From: Phallus indusiatus
Lineage: Eukaryota; Basidiomycota; Agaricomycetes; Phallales; Phallaceae
NCBI GenBank assembly: GCA_027605045.1
Contig: JAQFWX010000004.1
Coordinates: forward strand, 2,118,683-2,182,682
Direction: 5' to 3'
Length of the DNA stretch: 64,000 bases
A program made the translations under genes and the position numbers. The notes beneath the pieces are model-generated. The model was not told where the DNA came from, did not search any database, and was given only the letters and a program-made list of their open reading frames with translations. Positions 11,055 through 22,151 of this stretch are shown piece after piece; position 1 is the first letter of the stretch; every line of letters begins with the position of its first letter.

Positions 11055-11378
11055 CTGCTGTCTGTGGTTTTGTTGAAGAACCTTTTTTGTTATTCCCATG
11101 AGTATACATACTATACCTTTACAATATCTAGAATAAGTATATTATGGGTTCAGAATGTTAAATATCTGTTCATATTATTATCGTAGCTACTGATAATAGA
11201 GTAGAAGTTTGGCATTTTGAGTGCCTTCTCAGCTCCTAGTATGTGGAAGTTATCACTGCGGCCCATGTCACCGTTTACATAACCGTTGAACGCTCAGTCA
11301 CAGCAATCCGTCGCAATCTCTTTCACTCCTTTTCTCCTTCTCCTTCTCCTTAGCTTTTAACTTCTCAAATAAATCCCA
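11055..11378. other. Intergenic region between ceramide synthase and Snf7
   Basis: Both flanking genes are on the plus strand. The region contains a pyrimidine-rich tract of CTCCTT units just before the Snf7 start (about 11325-11351), typical of fungal core promoters and transcription starts. Nothing else is recognisable. Confidence 0.5.
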
Positions 11379-12279
11379 ATGTCGTCTTGGCTTAGTTATA
11401 TCACGGGGAGGAAGGATACGAAAGTTGCTGCTCGCGATGCCATAGTAACTTTACGGCAGCAGTTAACTATGCTTGAGAAGAAGGAAGATCATTTGAAGAA
11501 AAGGATCGACGAGGAAGCAAGGATAGCGAAAGTTAATGCCGTAAATAATAAATCAGGTACTAGAGTTCCTGTGCAATATTACTGAAGGGGTTCGTTCACT
11601 GACTTCCATGTACCAAGTGGCGTTGGCTGCGCTACGGCGAAAGAAGGCACATGAAGACCAAATGGATAAAATATCAGGTCAACGATTTCAATTAGAGATG
11701 CAAGTTAACACGATCGAATCGGCGAACTTGAATGCTGAAACGATGTTGGCTATGAAGAAAGGAGCCGATGCTCTCAAACAGATTCATGGTAATTTGTATG
11801 TTATCGCTTTCTTTTGCTAAAGTGAGAGATTGCGATTACTGAGCACCTATCAATTTATTCAATAGATCAATCGATAAAGTGGACGCCACGATAGAAGCTA
11901 TTAATTCACAACGTGAAATTGCCAACGAGATATCTGAAGCCATTTCGAATCCGTTGGGCGCAGGCGTCGAGATTGATGAGGTAAAACGCCTTTCTTCTGT
12001 TAGATAAAGTGATCATAACCGTTTTCTCGCATCAGGATGATCTTAAGCAACAATTGGCGGAATACGAAGCTGAGGCTCTTACCGAAACTCTGACGGGTGC
12101 TGGACGGGTACCTATCCATAGTCCGACCGTTCCTGGTGGTAAAGTGGGAGTAGAACGTGAGTGTTACAACATGTTTGTTCGAAGTGATCCGTGTTTTAAG
12201 TTTGTTACTAGCATTATCAGAAGAGGAAGACGACGAAGCTGCCCAGCTCAAGCAACTACAAGCTGCTTTAGCCATGTAA
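11379..12279 (+). CDS. SNF7: ESCRT-III subunit Snf7/Vps32
   Basis: The main filament-forming subunit of ESCRT-III, which drives inward vesicle budding at endosomes. The exons give MSSWLSYITGRKDTKVAARD with the basic helix alpha-1, TLRQQLTMLEKKEDHLKKRI, then VALAALRRKKAHEDQMDKIS, the helix NTIESANLNAETMLAMKKGA, and the acidic C-terminal half with NPLGAGVEIDEDDLKQQL. The C-terminus ends QLKQLQAALAM, which matches the usual Snf7 end where the Bro1-domain protein binds. The protein is about 220 residues, the normal family length. Introns are short and phase-consistent, and the ORF from 11379 opens on the expected conserved Met. Confidence 0.92.
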
Positions 12280-12565
12280 TTATTCCCTCCCGCCTCCTAT
12301 CCCATCCTCTCTCCACCTCCAGTCATCACGTGTTTTAAGTATTATCACTGCATAAGTTCTTTTCTCGTTTGCTGTAATAATTGCCTTTCATTTAATAGTA
12401 GGACCCCATTCTGTACGTTTTACCTGTCATTGCGAATGAGAAACGATTCTGTTTCTTCTTCACACGCATTTGACTATGCGAATATATATATTACGACCAA
12501 AGGAAATGTATTGATACACTATGCCTGCTAAACTGCCCGCACCAATAAGATATCAAAAAAAAAGT

Positions 12566-14098
12566 TCAGAATCCACGTATGCCTAAAACTTTTCGTACGT
12601 CGCTTGTAAAACGTAAGGAATCTAGGACTGGGAGAAGATCCAGCAAAGCTTCGTCTGACATGTCGTGCGTCCATCCTTCAATGGGAATACCGTTTGCTAG
12701 CAAAGTTTTCCCATATGACCATATTCAACTATAGTCGATATAGTAGACGTACCTTGATTGATATTATAACTAATGGGTGAATTGTCTATCAAACAAACCC
12801 GCGAGAGATCTTGTTCTATTAAAGATAGATCCTTAATGTACGATCCGCTTGGTAGCCGTGTACAGGACTGCATGTAATGTGAGTTATTGAGCTGCCAAAA
12901 ACGTTAAGAACGGACCTCTCGAAAGAAACGCCGTGTCAGTATTCCACGACCAGCATCTAGCCAGTCTATAACAGGATCCGCGTACTCTTGCATTGACGCG
13001 GTGAAGACCACTAGCGTATACCAACTGGACACCTAAAATTATCAAATCAATGAATGTTCTTTGTTTTTTTTTTGTCCACTTCTCAACGAGAATATTGTGT
13101 ACCTTCCGCAAAAAGTAGTCCACAAAGGGCCGTTTGTAAACATGATAAAGAGTGCTTCGTCCATCTTGAACGACTTCTACCATATGACCGACACCTTTGT
13201 TGCGTCGACCACCTAAACCTAAGAGACCGCTGCCGCCCGTATAGCTTGTCAATGGTTTGGACGTGGAATGAATCAGAGTTTCGTCCAAGTCCAAAACGAG
13301 GGTTTTAGGAAGATGAAAGGGAGTTCTGCGAGGGGATGGCAAAGGAGACGGAGAACGACTGGACGTAACTGATAAAGATGATTGAGTGAGTAATGATGCG
13401 CTGAATGGATTTGGTAAAAGATTCGATGAAATTGCAGATGATGGTAATTCTTTGGTGCTTGGGTATCTAGTCTTGATTGTTCTCCGTATTGCGCGACTCG
13501 CAGAAGGATCTGACGATGCCAAATTGTCATCTACAAGCCTTTGTTCGACGTGTTTGGCGAGAATTCGATCGGTATCGTCAGATTCGTCACTATCCTTTTC
13601 CTCCACAGAGGTCACTTCGTCAACCTCACTGTCTCCCACTGCTGCTGCCTTGGATGAAGAAGAGCCAAACCACCACGGCTTGTGAATGTTCTTGACAATG
13701 TAATGCCATGCTTCACATATGGTGTTCCAGATGATGAACAACGCGCGAGTAAAACAGATGTGCTGTTGAATACGCTGCATGTCGTGTTTGAGCTCAGGAC
13801 TTGGGGAATCGTCCTCCTCTCCGGAAGAAGCAGTCGATTTAAGATTACTGCGCCGTGAAGCAGGAACAGTGGACAAAGTGAATACTGGCTTGGGAAAGGC
13901 AGGAAGAGAAAAAGAGCGTTGTGTCCGAGGAAAAGACGATGCCTGTAAACCATGCAAGAAAGGCTTGTTCCAAGTTCTTGTCCGTTTCAACTTGGCAGTG
14001 GATTCATTCTTCCCAGAAAGTTCAGAAGCAGATTCGGCTGCAGGGCCAGTGGTGGCCAAGACATCAAGTTTACGGGATAAATAACTGAGGGAGTTCAT
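12566..14098 (-). CDS. NEM1: Nem1-like lipin phosphatase catalytic subunit (FCP1/SCP HAD family)
   Basis: A HAD-family protein phosphatase. In yeast Nem1 with Spo7 dephosphorylates and activates the lipin Pah1 at the nuclear/ER membrane. A long Ser-rich N-terminal region contains a hydrophobic stretch ([18 protein letters not shown]) that could be the membrane anchor. The catalytic domain has [13 protein letters not shown] (the DxDxT nucleophile), [28 protein letters not shown] and [11 protein letters not shown]. The C-terminus reads [20 protein letters not shown] followed by GF and stop. The start is the first ATG at 14098; an upstream in-frame TTG is ignored. It is convergent with Snf7 and divergent from Rpn6. 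Confidence 0.9.
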
Positions 14099-14803
14099 GA
14101 TCCTCAAAGGAGACTCCTGAAGGGTGGAAGGAGTCTCGATTGAGAGGAAACTTGGAGAGGCCCGTGAAGGAGGAGGACCACGGCAAGAGGGAAGCTATAG
14201 CTGTGAGGTCCGGCAGCCTGGTCTGGCATGTCACGCGGTGCTATTGAGTAGCCGGGCACAATGTATTTACTATCATGACTCTGCGTTTGTACAAGGTTTT
14301 CTTTCATTCATTATTTGACGTTTTAATATGACAATTAAAACAAATTCATGAATAGACTGAGCTTGTGATAGATCAGGTGCTAATTTCTGAACTGAAGTGC
14401 AGTGTCACAGCCATCCATAAGAACTTGAAGTATAGTAGTATACAAAGTCAACAATGCATTCTGGCGGAAGGTTCCAAAATGATGGGAAACGGGCAGGGTT
14501 TAACTCCAGAAAGTAGCGTGGAATCTGACCTGGCTTTGTCGATGAGGCTACATAACATATGTATATGTCACGGAAGGGCCTGCAATAAGGTGTAATACTT
14601 TCTTTGGACTTAGCTTGACCAGACAACGTCTGATCTTACGTCTAAAAACAGAGAAATAAACACGAGATGGTTGCTAGCTGCTTAATGCAAGATGTAGCGC
14701 GGATTGCAGATTACTAAGTTATGTAAACACGGTGAGATCAGTTCAAACTCAGAACGACGCGTCATTTTCGAGCTCTTCTCAACAAAACCCCAAATACCAA
14801 GTT
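14099..14803. other. Divergent intergenic region between Nem1 and Rpn6
   Basis: About 700 bp serving as promoter space for two divergent genes. Open frames of about 65-75 codons occur on both strands but lack splice-linked continuation, domains or biased composition. No RNA gene or repeat is visible. Confidence 0.5.
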
Positions 14804-16650
14804 ATGTCAAACACTTCACTCCTAGAGGAAGCTCAGGCTTGTAGAAAAACCGACGTTCGTCGTGCGGAGCTTCTCTACAAACAAGTTCTACAAGCCGTTG
14901 CACCGTCAAGCAGCAGTCATGATCAAGGCTTGTAATTCTTCAGACTTCCGTGTTCATGTTGAAGTCTAACTTGGTAACAGACACAAATCGGGTCAGGGAA
15001 CAAGAAATTGCTTTAACAAAACTTGGGGAAATATATAAAGATGAGCAGTGAGTCCGCGTCGTTCCTCAGTTAACAAGCTACTAATCCACTCCAAGAAATC
15101 CTGAAGGGTTAGCGGAGGTCATATTACTTTCTCGGTCCTTCATGGCTTCTTCGACGGCTAAAGCCAAGACTGCCAAACTTAGTGAGTGAATATCCAAGTT
15201 TCCTTTTCTCTGATTTTTATGATATTTCTCTAGTCCGGACACTCCTCTCGCATTTCAGTCAAATTCCCAAATCCACTCCTATCCAAACTCGGGTTTTAAT
15301 GGAAGCCATCGCGTGGGCCAAAGACGAGCGACGTATTTTCTTGAAACAAAATCTAGAAATAAGGCTTGGTAGGCTTCTGCTTGTATCTTCACCAACCTTA
15401 GTATTGACGTCATTTTTAGTTTCGCTTTACTTGACACAACATCAATATAAACCTGCCATTGCATTGATTGATGCCCTTTTGGTAGAGCTGAGACGGCTAG
15501 ATGACAAGTTGGTTCTAACGGAAGTGCACCTACTAGAAAGCAAGGTGTATAGGGGAATTGGAAACTTGGCTAAAGCTAAGGTGAGTTTGTCATCTATTAA
15601 ACAAACATTTCATTCTACTTACTTATAACTAGGCTGCTTTGACTTCGGCTAGAACTGCAGCAAATGCAATCTACTGCCCCCCATACTTACAGGCTGCTCT
15701 AGACCTCCAGAGTGGTATCCTACATGCCGAAGATAAAGATTATACGACCGCCTATTCATACTTTTATGAAACTTTTGAAATGCTTGGAAGCCAGGTATGA
15801 CACGCGTCAATCAGTATTTGTGCTACTTGACATTTGACATTCGCTGAAGGAAGGGACTGGAGGGGAGACTGAAACAACCACTTCTCCAGAAGGAGGTGCT
15901 TTGACGGCGTTGAAATATATGCTGTTATGTAAAATAATGTTAAACCTTGTAAGACAATCTCCCTCAAGCTAAGTCGCTAATGATATTGATCTAACATATT
16001 TTCAGCCCGAAGATTTGCCTGGGTTACTATCGTTGAAATTTGCGGTAAAATATGCACAATCCCCAGATGTTGAGAGTATGCGCGTCGTTGCAAGGGCTCA
16101 CCAAAACCGAAATCTACGCGAATTCGAAAAGGCTTTGAGAGACTACCGTGACGGTACTTATTCTTTCAAAAGTACTTCACAACAATTCATTGATGGTTTT
16201 CATGCAGAACTTTCGTCTGACCCTACCATTCGTTCGCATCTCGCCGCTTTGTATGATACCCTATTGCAACAAAATCTTCTTCGGATAGTAGAACCTTATT
16301 CGGTCGTGGAAATTGAGCACGTTGCGCGTATGGTTGGACAAGAACGCCAAAGCGTCGAATCAAAGTATGATATCCGTCTTACGTTATTTTCACACACCCA
16401 TTGATTTTGTTTAGATTATCTCAGATGATTTTGGACCAGACGCTCCGTGGAGTGTTGGATCAAGGACGTGGATGTCTTCTTATTTTTGATGACCCAGAAG
16501 AAACGGGAACATACGGGGCCGCCATTGATATGTTAGAACAAATAGGGAATGTCGTGGAAAGCTTGTACGCGAAGGTGAATTTCATATCCTTTCCTCATCT
16601 GGTTCATCCCCTGACCGTATTCTTCCGCATAGACTACTAAGATTGCTTAA
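14804..16650 (+). CDS. RPN6: 26S proteasome regulatory subunit Rpn6 (PSMD11)
   Basis: A lid subunit that clamps the regulatory particle to the proteasome core. Exons give an alpha-solenoid: [20 protein letters not shown], then [77 protein letters not shown] and [20 protein letters not shown]. The PCI domain follows with [40 protein letters not shown] and [18 protein letters not shown]. The last, very short exon encodes TTKIA and stop at 16648. The length of about 420 residues is normal. The ATG at 14804 is the first in frame; the open frame upstream of it begins with GTG only. Confidence 0.94.
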
Positions 16651-17223
16651 TATTAACGTAAAACTGCATTTATACTGCAATATATCTTGATTCAAACAAA
16701 GTCAATCTGTCCTAAGGGCCCGATGGGTTATGATAAAATGTTAGCCTATTGTGCCTGGCATAAGTCTCTACCTTCTGAGGGAAACACTAGTTGTCTATGA
16801 TATGTTCGAATATAGTAAAAGAGTGGATGTAATTATAATGAGCGTCGTGTTACCCACTAGTACCCAAATGAGAATTTAGGCGAAGTGGAAGAACCTCCCA
16901 CCGGGGACCGGTAAACTCGGAACGATCTGTTAGAAAAACCCTGATCCAAAGCCTCATATGTATGCGTCTGATATTGCTCTATCAAGTGAAAATTTCATCA
17001 TTGGCCAGTCTTCCAATTTAACCGAAACAAGGAGACAAGGCCGAGGTTGAGTTACTTTAAATTATGGAGCAGTCAGCACCTGACGAATATATGTACGTCG
17101 TGTCCGTGGTAGCCGTTACGAGAAAATACATTTACATTTAATCTTTCTTAACTTCGATTTTACATCAGTAATCGGCATGAATGCCAGACGTACGATCTGC
17201 GAAAACATATGAAGATTCCGTCC
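16651..17223. other. Convergent intergenic region between Rpn6 and DJ-1-like gene
   Basis: About 570 bp between two gene ends. It should contain both 3' untranslated regions and terminators. No open frame with protein-like composition and no tRNA-like fold was found. Confidence 0.5.
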
Positions 17224-18301
17224 CTACGCTTTCAACGCTTTTAGTAGCGCTTCCCCAATCGGTTTGGCAGAAGTCGGGTTCTGACCAGTGATAAGGTTTC
17301 CATCCACAACAACCTTAGCCTTGAAGACAGAAATGAATATCAAAAAGGAAGTAATGAAGATGAAGAACGCCTACCCCCCATAAGGCTTCAGCCTTCTCAA
17401 ACGAGCCTCCGAGCTCCTTAATGCGATTCTCAACCAAGAATGGGATGTCGTCGACTTTCCCAATATTTTCCTCTTCCGCATTGGAAAACGCCGTAGCTTT
17501 CCGGCCGGCGAATATGGATTTCCCGGATGGGTCGGTTACGCCGACTAAGGCTCTGTTTTGAGTTGAATTCAGTATCTTGACATCGTCATCATTTGATAAA
17601 ATATTTCCTTACGCCGGACCATGGCAGACGGCGGAAACAATCTTGTTCGAGGCCCAGAACTGCGGATAGTTTCAGGTGACTTTCCATACAAAAATAATAA
17701 GCCTTTGCGAACCTGGTTGGCTAGTTTTATGTTATCTGGGTCTACAGCGAGATCTATAACGGGGCCATGACCTCCAATATAGAATATCGCGGCATAATCG
17801 TCGGCTTTAACTTCGGACAACTTCTTGGCTTTATTGAGCTTGTCTTTGACGATAGGATCGTTCAAAAACTTGACGCTTTCTTCATCATCCTTGAAGTTCT
17901 ACGTGCACAACGAGGATACGAATGATTCGGATTTCATGATTCCCTAACAAAAACTACCTACCTCTACTGATCTTTGATCAACCTTGGGGTTAGGTCCGTG
18001 GGGAGAAGCTGAAATTAGAACGATGAGCATTGAAAACTATGGGAATCGGATCTAAGCAAACCCTTACCAAAATCGACTTCGACGTCTGAAATAATAGAAT
18101 AATATGGGTGAGCAGCTAGATAATAAGGTATTGAAAACCATTAAGCAAAAAATGAATGAAACTTGAAAAACCTTCAGGAAGGTACCATCCCTGTTAATAT
18201 AAGTCAGTACAAGCTATCGATTAAGCCGATGTATAGCTGACCGTTGGGTTACCCTTCAGAGTCGTCTCACAAGAGGTAAATACGAAAAGTGCTTTGACCA
18301 T
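17224..18301 (-). CDS. DJ-1/PfpI family protein, Hsp31/glyoxalase III type
   Basis: Likely a glutathione-independent glyoxalase converting methylglyoxal to lactate, with a stress-protective role. Six or more short exons give MVKALFVFTSCETTLKG, WYLPEVAHPYY, VDFASPHGPNPKVDQRSVEN, YAAIFYIGGHGPVIDLAVD, the nucleophile elbow KIVSAVCHGPAALVGVTD with the catalytic Cys, EENIGKVDDIPFLVENRIKE and the end NPTSAKPIGEALLKALKA. The Cys-His pair in CHG and the GGHG loop are those of the class I Hsp31-like group. The gene has exons as short as about twenty bases near its 5' end, so individual boundaries there are approximate. It is convergent with Rpn6 and divergent from Mob1. Confidence 0.88.
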
Positions 18302-18689
18302 CGTTATCAAAATGTGCAAAGATTAAGATCTTTGGTAATGAATACGGATGACTTCCCTGTCCTTTTATAATGGATGCAGGTCACGGCTCCAGGCTGACGA
18401 CATACTATGGGAAACGGTTCGAATTCATCCCTGGAGAAACGTTTACCCTGGAGTGATTCTGACTCTGGCTGTTTCGTTTAATTATGAGTGTTCTTTCTAT
18501 ACAAGCCAGTGAAAATATTAACGGTCAGATGCAAATGCTGACTCAAGTACATGCCAAAAATGATAGCAAATTTTCAATCAAGAAGCAGAAGATTGAGAAT
18601 TTTTAATCAACGACGCAATGCATGTCGTGACATGTTTAAACCCAGAGCTGTCAGTCGCGGCTTCATCTAATCTAATCCGTAACCCCAAC
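18302..18689. other. Divergent intergenic region between DJ-1-like gene and MOB1
   Basis: Promoter space for two divergent genes. A TGACTC motif lies near 18459, a possible site for AP-1-like stress factors, but a six-base match is weak. No gene is seen. Confidence 0.4.
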
Positions 18690-19809
18690 ATGTCTTCGTT
18701 CTTTGGACTGTAAGCACGATATATTTCATTGAGAGGCGTCATATATTTTTAAACATATTATAGAGGCAAAACACGCACTTTTAAACCGCGAAAAGACGTG
18801 CCTGAAGGTACAAAGCAATATCAGCTCCGGAAGTATGCAGAAGCTACATTGGTCTGTCAGCGACTGTGAAATTGCAAAAAATCGAATGTTCAAAATAGAC
18901 AAATTCGTTAGGGATCGGGTAATCTTCGTTTGGCGGTTCAGCTTCCCGAAGGCGAAGATCTCAACGAATGGTTAGCTGTACATAGTCAGTGGTTCAATCG
19001 ATTCCATCGATGATTTCTAATTGCATTATTATGGTTGCTTATACAGCGGTTGATTTTTTCAATCATCTGAACATGTTATACGGGACTATCACAGAATTTT
19101 GTACCAAAGAGGAGGTAACTCTTCCAATCTTATCTCAACTCGTTTCTCACTCACTAACATAGTACCCAAGTGTCCTATTATGTCTGCCGGGCCTAGGTTC
19201 ATTCGCTTTCAAATAATGAATTAGCACTCGTGACTCATTTATTAATCAGATATGAATATCTATGGGAGGACGGTGTCAAGTATAAACGGCCAACGAAGCT
19301 TGCCGCACCCGACTACGTTGATGCTCTCATGAACTGGGCGCAAAGTATCCTAGACGATGAAAATGTGTTTCCTAACAAAATAGGTAAGTCGGGTTTCTCG
19401 AGCATTCTAAAAATTTACTAATATTGTTTTGGGATAGGTGTACCTTTTCCTAAATCTTTCCGTGACACAGTTCGCACAATTGTTAGACGGTTGTTTCGTG
19501 TGTACGCCCATTTGTACAGTAATCATTTTGATCATATTTGTGCGTTGGGCATTGAAGGTAAACCATTTCTTTAATGTTCATTGCTATTTGTTGACGCTAT
19601 TTCATCGCTCGTGTCATTTAGCCCATCTCAATACGAGCTATCGTCATTTCTTCTTATTCATTAATGAGGTATACTTAGTTTCCTAAAGGATCATTAATGA
19701 ACTTATTTATGTCCATTAGTTTGATTTGGTGGATAAAAAGGAATTGGCTCCTTTGGATGAACTTAATGACGGTATCCTCGCAGAAGACAATAAGAATAAT
19801 GCTCGATGA
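18690..19809 (+). CDS. MOB1: MOB1 kinase activator
   Basis: A small scaffold that activates NDR/LATS-type kinases (Dbf2 or Sid2) in mitotic exit and septation. The exons give MSSFFGL, then KTRTFKPRKDVPEGTKQYQL, KYAEATLGSGNLRLAVQLPE, VDFFNHLNMLYGTITEFC, SAGPRYEYLWEDGVKYKRPT, VPFPKSFRDTVRTIVRRLF and HLNTSYRHFFLFINEFDLVD. The zinc ligands are visible as CTKEEC and the later His pair in AHLYSNHF. The close match across the core favours Mob1 over Mob2. It has about seven short introns, which is why only fragments appear as long open frames. The gene ends convergently with eRF3. Confidence 0.93.
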
Positions 19810-20012
19810 CACTATAACCATGTAACAACGTAATACCCGGTATATCCAATATATAGGCGAATACTGACAGGGTTGTTTGAAGTACGTATAAAAACAGAAC
19901 ACATGTTCTTCAGTATATATTTTGAGTTCTTTGCTGTATGCTTTTTACTAGATAAAACAAATTACAGATAACGAAAGTACAACGGCAAAAACTGTCATAG
20001 CGTATAAAATTC

Positions 20013-22039
20013 TTAAGAGGCGTTCGTGAGGGGAGCCCCGGAATGAGAAGCGTCCGCGGGGTCGTCACGCTCTACTAATTTCGTGATCTATGTATTGAAG
20101 ATATTTATTAACCGGACAGGCTTGATATGAACAAGGGTCTCACCTTCCCAATAGCAACTGTTCTTCCTTCATCTCGAAGAGTGAATCTTCCCAGCTGAGG
20201 GTAATCCGCAAACTTTTCCACGCAAATAGGTGCAGGTGCTTCAATCAAGGCAATAATCTTCTGTCCTCTTTTGGCAAATTGTGGAGGTTTCTTTGAACGT
20301 TTCCCAGTCTTTTTGTCAAAGTAGCTGATCAAGGCCTGTAATACATTTCTGTCAGCATTTTCTATTTCCGAGAGTCTATAAAGGCAGAACGTACCGATAA
20401 AGTGACCTCTTCTGACAATGTATGAACGTGCATAACAGCACTATATCCAGCGCAAATAATATTTTTATGATCCAATATCGCCAACTGGGCTTCGAACTGC
20501 TTCACAGAATGAACAGGGTGTTCGAGACTTGTTAAGACAAATCCAGGACTGATGTCTTCATCATCAACGCCACGTAAACGAATCCGAACATTATCACCGC
20601 ATTGGGAGCCTGGCATCTCCTCTTCTTTTTCGTCGTAAATAGCACTTACTTCGACCGGTGTCCGGTTGGGCATGAGCATTACGGAATCTCCTTTCCGGAT
20701 ACGCCCAGCTTCTATTTTACCAACTATGATTGTACCCATATCCTTGTACTTTTCCGAGATAGGAATCATTAAAGGAGCATTGAGTTTTCTATCAACCATG
20801 GGCATTTGATCCAGTAATTCAAGAAGTGAAGGTCCCCTAAAATAATTGTTACAATTCTACAAAGTAGAGTTCAAAAGAATCAAACGCTTACTCCCACCAC
20901 GAGCATTGTTCTTTCGTAGGGCGATCCTTGAGGTTTATTCCTGTGTAGGCAGAAACAGGCAGGAAAGTAACATCGGTCTTAGGATTGAATCCTGCTGCTT
21001 TGATAAAGGGTGTGAGTTTTTCTTTGATTTCGTCAAATCTGTCTTTGCTCCATTGAACAGTGGATTCGTCCATTTTGTTGATAACCACCACTAATTTGGA
21101 GACTCCAACGGTTTTAACCAGCATAATATGTTCTCTCGTTTGTCCACCTTTTTCAAAACCAGTTTCAAATTCGCCTTTACGGGCTGAAATTACGAGGACA
21201 GCAACGTCTGCCTGAGCAGCTCCGGAGATCATTGAAGGCACAAATGTTTTGTGGCCGGGAGCATCGAGAATTGTGTACCGCCGACTTGTTGTTTCAAAAT
21301 AAGCACGACCTACTTCGACTGTTTTCCCCTTTGAAATATAGTCAGGTTAGTTGATGCATTAGCAAGAACAAAACCGTCATACCTTGGAACGTTCCTGTGG
21401 TGTGGAATCTAGGGCCCAGCTAAGATACCAGCTGTCACGACCAATTTCTTTGGCTTCTCGTTCATACTTCTCCATGGTACGCTTATCAACCATGCCGGTG
21501 ATATAAAGCAAATTACCACCCATAGTCGATTTTCCAGCATCTACGTGGCCGATAAAGACGATATTCAGGTGCTGTTTGCCAAATAGATCTCCGAGTGTTT
21601 CAGCATCGGCGTGTTTCTGGACGTCGAGAGCAATTGCATCTGTATCTGTTCTTGCTCTCTCAGAGGTGAAATTGTAGGGCTGTGAATTAGATTTCGTTGC
21701 GGGAGTGGCTCTCGATGGCGGTGCAGCGGTGGCAGGTGCTGGTGCTGGTGCTGGTGCAGGTGTTGGCGCTGCTGTCGATGTCGATGTCAGCGTCGAATCT
21801 GTGGCAGGTTGAGCTGCAGTTTCTGTTTCTTTGGAGCTTGAATTAGCACTTGAGTTGCCGATTTTGATTGAGATTGTCGCTGCTGGTTTGACTTCCTCTT
21901 GGACTGATTCTGATTGGATTTGCGACTCCTCCGATGGTGCAGATTGTGACTCTTGAGGCGGCGCAGTCTGCTGAACTGGAGGAGTGTATTTGAACTTTCC
22001 CGGCACGAATTCGAATGCCTGAGCGTTGAGTTTGCTCAT
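20013..22039 (-). CDS. SUP35: Translation termination factor eRF3 (Sup35-like GTPase)
   Basis: The GTPase that works with eRF1 to release peptide at stop codons. The N-terminal region of about 140 residues is rich in Ser, Gln, Glu and Pro and holds a Pro-Ala run (about 21720-21770), not the Gln/Asn oligopeptide repeats of the yeast prion domain. It contains FEFVPGKFKYTPP, resembling a PAM2-type poly(A)-binding-protein site. The GTPase domain has GHVDAGKST, TILDAPGHKTFV and VVINKMD. Domains 2 and 3 follow, with MGTIIVGKIEAGRIRKGDSV and YSAVMHVHTLSEEVTLS. The last exon adds ITKLVERDDPADASHSG and a non-conserved tail. The start at 22039 is 112 bp from the divergent SLA1 start. Confidence 0.93.
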
Positions 22040-22151
22040 CGTCGGACGATCTTCAAGTCGGTTGAATCCGCAAATACAGTGTGGACTTTAATTTGGGCGA
22101 GTGACAGAACGAGTGACACTCAAATAAGCGTCCACAGCTTGCCGTCAGACC

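Noticed and set aside
14104..14307. Minus-strand 67-codon frame upstream of Nem1
   Set aside because: It is out of frame with the Nem1 start and ends inside its first codons; more likely 5' leader.
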